A stretch of 64,000 nucleotides of DNA from Mycobacterium fragae (lineage in GTDB: Bacteria > Actinomycetota > Actinomycetes > Mycobacteriales > Mycobacteriaceae). The position numbers and the translations under genes are program-made. The notes beneath the pieces were generated by a model, which worked only from the letters and a program-made list of their open reading frames with translations, did not search any database and was not told where the DNA came from. The stretch lies in contig NZ_LQOW01000026.1 in assembly GCF_002102185.1 (NCBI RefSeq), positions 186,001 through 250,000 on the forward strand, written 5' to 3'. This document shows, one piece after another, positions 61,334 to 64,000 of this stretch; the stretch's first letter is position 1; each line of letters starts with the position of its first letter.

Positions 61334-62893
61334 ATGACTGATTACGACGCGATCGTGGTCGGAGCCGGCCACAACGGCCTGACCGCCGCCGCGATCCTGC
61401 AACGCACGGGACTGAAGACGGTGTGCCTGGAGGCCAACACCTACTGCGGGGGCATGGCGGCCACCGTCGAGCTGATCGACGGATTCCGCTACGAGATCGC
61501 GGGTTCGGTGCAGTTCCCGACCGCCAGCCAGATCACCAAGGACCTCGGCCTCGACGCACTGCCCACAATCGATCCGGACGTGATGTCGATCAACATCGGC
61601 GAGGCCGGTGAAGAGCCGATGATCTTCTATCGCGACCCCATTGCGCTGATGGCCCACCTCGGCGAAAAACACGGTGCCGAGGCGATCGCGGGAATGGCCG
61701 ACTTGATCGCCTGGAGCCAGGGCCCCGCACGGGCGCTCGGCCGCTTCGAGGTGCGCACACCGCCCAAGACGCTCGACGAGATGTACGCCTGTGCGGCAAG
61801 CGAAGCCGAACGCCGAGCCATCCACGAAATGCTGTTCGGGTCGGCGATGGACGTGATCGACCGCTACCTCCCCGACAAGGACAAGCATGCCGTGATGCGG
61901 GGAATGCTGGCGTTCCTCGCCGTGAACTCGACTTACCGCGGGCCCTACACCCCGGGCAGTGCCACCTGCCTGGCGTTCGCCTTGGCGGTGCCTGACGAGG
62001 GCGCCGCGATGATGACCAAGCTCGCGGGGGGCATCGGAGCGCTCACCGAGCATCTGCGGGAACTCTTCGTGGCACACGGCGGCGAGATCCGATTCCGCGC
62101 CAAGGTCGAGCAGATTCTGGTTGACGACGAGCGGGTGACCGGGGTGCGGCTGCGTGATGGTACGACGATCACCGCGCCGGTGGTGGTATCCAACCTGTCT
62201 CCTGACGTCACCCTCACCGAGCTGCTTTCCCCGGAACACCTTCCGGCAGAACTCATTTCGCGACTATCCGGACGCGACCACCGCGCCTCGTTCGTGCAGA
62301 TTCACTTCGCGCTCGACGGTCTGCCCGAATTCGCGCCGCCCTACGAGCTGTTGAACGAGCCCGGCATGCAGCAGTCCATCGGAATCTTCGGCTCACCCGA
62401 GGAACAGCAACGGCAATGGGAGATGTGCCGGCAGGGCGTCATCCCGGACAATCCCTCATTGGGTATGCAGATTCCGTCCTGCCTGGACGCCGGTCTGGCG
62501 CCACCGGGCAAGCACGCCGCGAGCGCGTTCGCCTACGCATTCCCCGTCGAAGTCAGTCGGGATCAGCACGGCCACCTCAAAAACGAGATGGCCCAACGGG
62601 TTATCGACAAGATCACCCGCTACGCGCCCAACTTCAAGGACATCGTGATTCGGCACATCACGTTTGCGCCCTACCACATGCAAACCATGTTCGGAGCGCC
62701 GTCCGGCGACTTCTGTCACGGCCTGCTGCACCCCGATTTGATGGGACCAAACCGTCCCGGACCAAAGGGGTTCATCGACCTGCCCATTCCGATCGGCGGG
62801 CTCTACCTCGCCGGTGCCGGGTGCCACGGCGGGCCGGGCATCACCTTCACCCCCGGCTACAACGCCGGTTATCAGGTACTCGACGATCTGTGA
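61334..62893 (+). CDS. Phytoene desaturase-like FAD-dependent oxidoreductase
   Basis: A 519-residue flavoprotein of the CrtI/CrtISO-PYROXD2 type. The FAD motif DAIVVGAGHNGLTAAAIL is at the N-terminus, with TPGSATCLAFALAVPDEGAA in the middle and the C-terminal GGLYLAGAGCHGGPGITFTPG. It probably dehydrogenates or isomerises a hydrophobic polyene or lipid; carotenoid synthesis is not supported by neighbouring genes. The ATG at 61334 follows operator two by 11 bp, so the regulator should directly block initiation. Confidence 0.87.
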   Translation: MTDYDAIVVGAGHNGLTAAAILQRTGLKTVCLEANTYCGGMAATVELIDGFRYEIAGSVQFPTASQITKDLGLDALPTIDPDVMSINIGEAGEEPMIFYRDPIALMAHLGEKHGAEAIAGMADLIAWSQGPARALGRFEVRTPPKTLDEMYACAASEAERRAIHEMLFGSAMDVIDRYLPDKDKHAVMRGMLAFLAVNSTYRGPYTPGSATCLAFALAVPDEGAAMMTKLAGGIGALTEHLRELFVAHGGEIRFRAKVEQILVDDERVTGVRLRDGTTITAPVVVSNLSPDVTLTELLSPEHLPAELISRLSGRDHRASFVQIHFALDGLPEFAPPYELLNEPGMQQSIGIFGSPEEQQRQWEMCRQGVIPDNPSLGMQIPSCLDAGLAPPGKHAASAFAYAFPVEVSRDQHGHLKNEMAQRVIDKITRYAPNFKDIVIRHITFAPYHMQTMFGAPSGDFCHGLLHPDLMGPNRPGPKGFIDLPIPIGGLYLAGAGCHGGPGITFTPGYNAGYQVLDDL

Positions 62894-62983
62894 CCCTTGT
62901 GGCCTATGTGACCGCTGAATCCTGCTGGGAACCGTCTGCGGCCGATGTCCGTTTGTAAGATGCGCAACACGCTCGCCCGATTC

Positions 62984-63024
62984 GGTGACATGACCGTCGT
63001 TTCCGTAGACTCCGTTATGTCACC
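62984..63024. promoter_or_regulatory. Inverted repeat upstream of purF
   Basis: GGTGACAT (62984-62991) and ATGTCACC (63017-63024) are perfect inverted arms with a 25-bp centre. TAGACT (63006-63011), a possible -10, lies in the centre. The repeat could be an operator of purF or the end signal of the flavin oxidoreductase gene. The remaining 158-bp gap shows no riboswitch-like fold that I can support. Confidence 0.45.
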
Positions 63025-63051
63025 AACCGCGCCCCAGGGAGCAGCCCCACC

Positions 63052-64000
63052 GTGACCGGCCAGCAGCCACTTCCTCTCGACACTCACGAAAACCCGCCTG
63101 GCGAAGAATGCGGCGTATTCGGCGTCTGGGCTCCCGGGGAGGAAGTCGCCAAGCTCACCTACTACGGTCTGTACGCGCTGCAGCACCGGGGCCAGGAGGC
63201 CGCCGGCATTGCCGTCGCCGACGGATCGCAGGTGCTGGTGTTCAAGGACCTCGGCCTGGTCAGCCAGGTTTTCGAGGAGCAGACGCTGGCGGCCATGGAG
63301 GGCCACGTTGCCATCGGGCACTGCCGCTACTCCACCACCGGGCAGACCACCTGGGAGAACGCTCAGCCGGTGTTCCGCAACACCTCCGCCGGCACGGGGG
63401 TTGCGTTGGGGCACAACGGCAATCTGGTGAACAGCACGGAGCTGGTCGCACGCGCCCGCGCCGCCGGGTTGGTCGCGACGCGCGGCGCCGCTCCTGCCAC
63501 AACGGACTCCGACATCCTGGGCGCGTTGTTGGCGCACGGCGCAGCTGATTCCAGCCTCGAGCAGGCGGCGCTGGAGCTGCTGCCCACGGTGCGCGGTGCG
63601 TTCTGCCTGATCTTCATGGACGAGAACACCCTGTATGCGGCCCGCGATCCGTACGGGGTGCGGCCGCTGTCGCTTGGACGGCTCGACCGCGGCTGGGTGG
63701 TGGCCTCGGAAACCGCCGCGCTCGACATTGTCGGGGCTTCGTTCGTCCGCGACATCGAACCGGGCGAGCTGCTGGCCATCGACGCCGACGGCGTGCGGTC
63801 GATCCGGTTCGCCAACCCCCGCCCGAAAGGCTGCGTTTTCGAGTACGTCTATCTGGCGCGGCCAGACAGCACGATCGCCGGCCGGTCGGTGCACGCCACG
63901 CGGCTCGAGATCGGTCGTCGGCTGGCCCGTGAGTGCCCGATCGACGCCGACATGGTGATCGGCGTTCCCGAGTCAGGCACCCCCGCCGCGGTCGGCTATG
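63052..64000 (+). CDS. purF: Amidophosphoribosyltransferase (partial; runs off the window)
   Basis: First committed purine step: PRPP plus glutamine gives phosphoribosylamine. The GTG at 63052 opens MTGQQPLPLDTHENPPGEE, a propeptide normally removed to expose Cys21 of ECGVFGVWAPGEE as N-terminal nucleophile. GHCRYSTTG, ALGHNGNL and TTDSDILGAL support the glutaminase domain. The window ends in IGVPESGTPAAVGY at the start of the phosphoribosyl-transfer domain. Product feeds PurD, also in this window. Confidence 0.96.
   Translation, partial: MTGQQPLPLDTHENPPGEECGVFGVWAPGEEVAKLTYYGLYALQHRGQEAAGIAVADGSQVLVFKDLGLVSQVFEEQTLAAMEGHVAIGHCRYSTTGQTTWENAQPVFRNTSAGTGVALGHNGNLVNSTELVARARAAGLVATRGAAPATTDSDILGALLAHGAADSSLEQAALELLPTVRGAFCLIFMDENTLYAARDPYGVRPLSLGRLDRGWVVASETAALDIVGASFVRDIEPGELLAIDADGVRSIRFANPRPKGCVFEYVYLARPDSTIAGRSVHATRLEIGRRLARECPIDADMVIGVPESGTPAAVGY

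Noticed and set aside
62872-63894. Antisense frame across purF
   Set aside because: Shadow of purF; no start signal or domain.
1-64000. tRNA genes, rRNA genes, CRISPR arrays, prophage integrases or IS transposases
   Set aside because: None was recognised on either strand. The IS-containing segment present between lpdB and the encapsulin gene in M. tuberculosis H37Rv is not seen; an SDR gene is found there instead.

Overview
The window is from a high-GC actinobacterium, almost certainly a non-tuberculous Mycobacterium. The proteins resemble M. tuberculosis proteins from roughly Rv0766c to Rv0808, in the same order and orientation. This assignment rests on recalled family sequences and gene order, not on a database search. 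The frame consists of cyp123, a TetR gene, aldA and three small metabolic genes, purD, ggtA, an Rv0774c-type Tat esterase and TetR, purB, cyp126, purC, ptrB, emrB, Rv0784-0787-type genes, purS-purQ, lpdB, encapsulin and DyP peroxidase, an M18 aminopeptidase, purL, a CPBP protease, an Rv0807-type gene and purF. Six de novo purine genes (purD, B, C, S/Q, L, F) are spread through the window. They are separated by detoxification, transport and regulatory genes instead of forming one operon.

Region by region: 1-6.4 kb is a P450/TetR/aldehyde dehydrogenase locus leading into purD. 6.4-11.3 kb holds gamma-glutamyltransferase and a divergent oxalate module (oxalyl-CoA synthetase-like ligase and oxalyl-CoA decarboxylase). 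11.3-16.9 kb is accessory: cupin, AraC, alpha/beta hydrolase, TetR, SRPBCC protein, thiolase and another TetR. 16.9-31.7 kb follows the M. tuberculosis order (esterase, TetR, DUF429, purB, cyp126, purC, oligopeptidase B, EmrB). Its additions are an APC permease, a TDT-family transporter and a DUF559 gene bracketed by inverted palindromic repeats. 31.8-37.1 kb runs from a glutathione peroxidase to purS-purQ.

37.1-46.9 kb is the most unusual part. It carries an operon of two O6-alkylguanine methyltransferases around an ECF sigma factor, then a set of HAD, VOC, DUF427, TMEM175-oxidoreductase, paired TetR, alpha/beta hydrolase and MOSC-reductase-ferredoxin genes. Four promoters in that set carry the same 16-bp motif, TGGGAY-N4-AACCCA, which I read as a local regulon.

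46.9-64 kb returns to the conserved frame: lpdB-like reductase, SDR, encapsulin nanocompartment with its DyP cargo, aminopeptidase, purL, membrane hydrolase, CPBP protease and purF. Inserted here are a crotonase facing a double-HxlR regulator across a 16-bp-arm inverted repeat, an F420/FMN-type oxidoreductase with a MerR-type promoter, and a TetR/flavin oxidoreductase pair with duplicated operators.

I found no tRNA, rRNA, CRISPR array, integrase or recognisable insertion-sequence transposase. Many neighbouring genes overlap by 1-4 bp, implying translational coupling, and no gene-free stretch exceeds about 205 bp. Start codons were chosen from Shine-Dalgarno sites, family lengths and operator positions; doubtful ones are marked.
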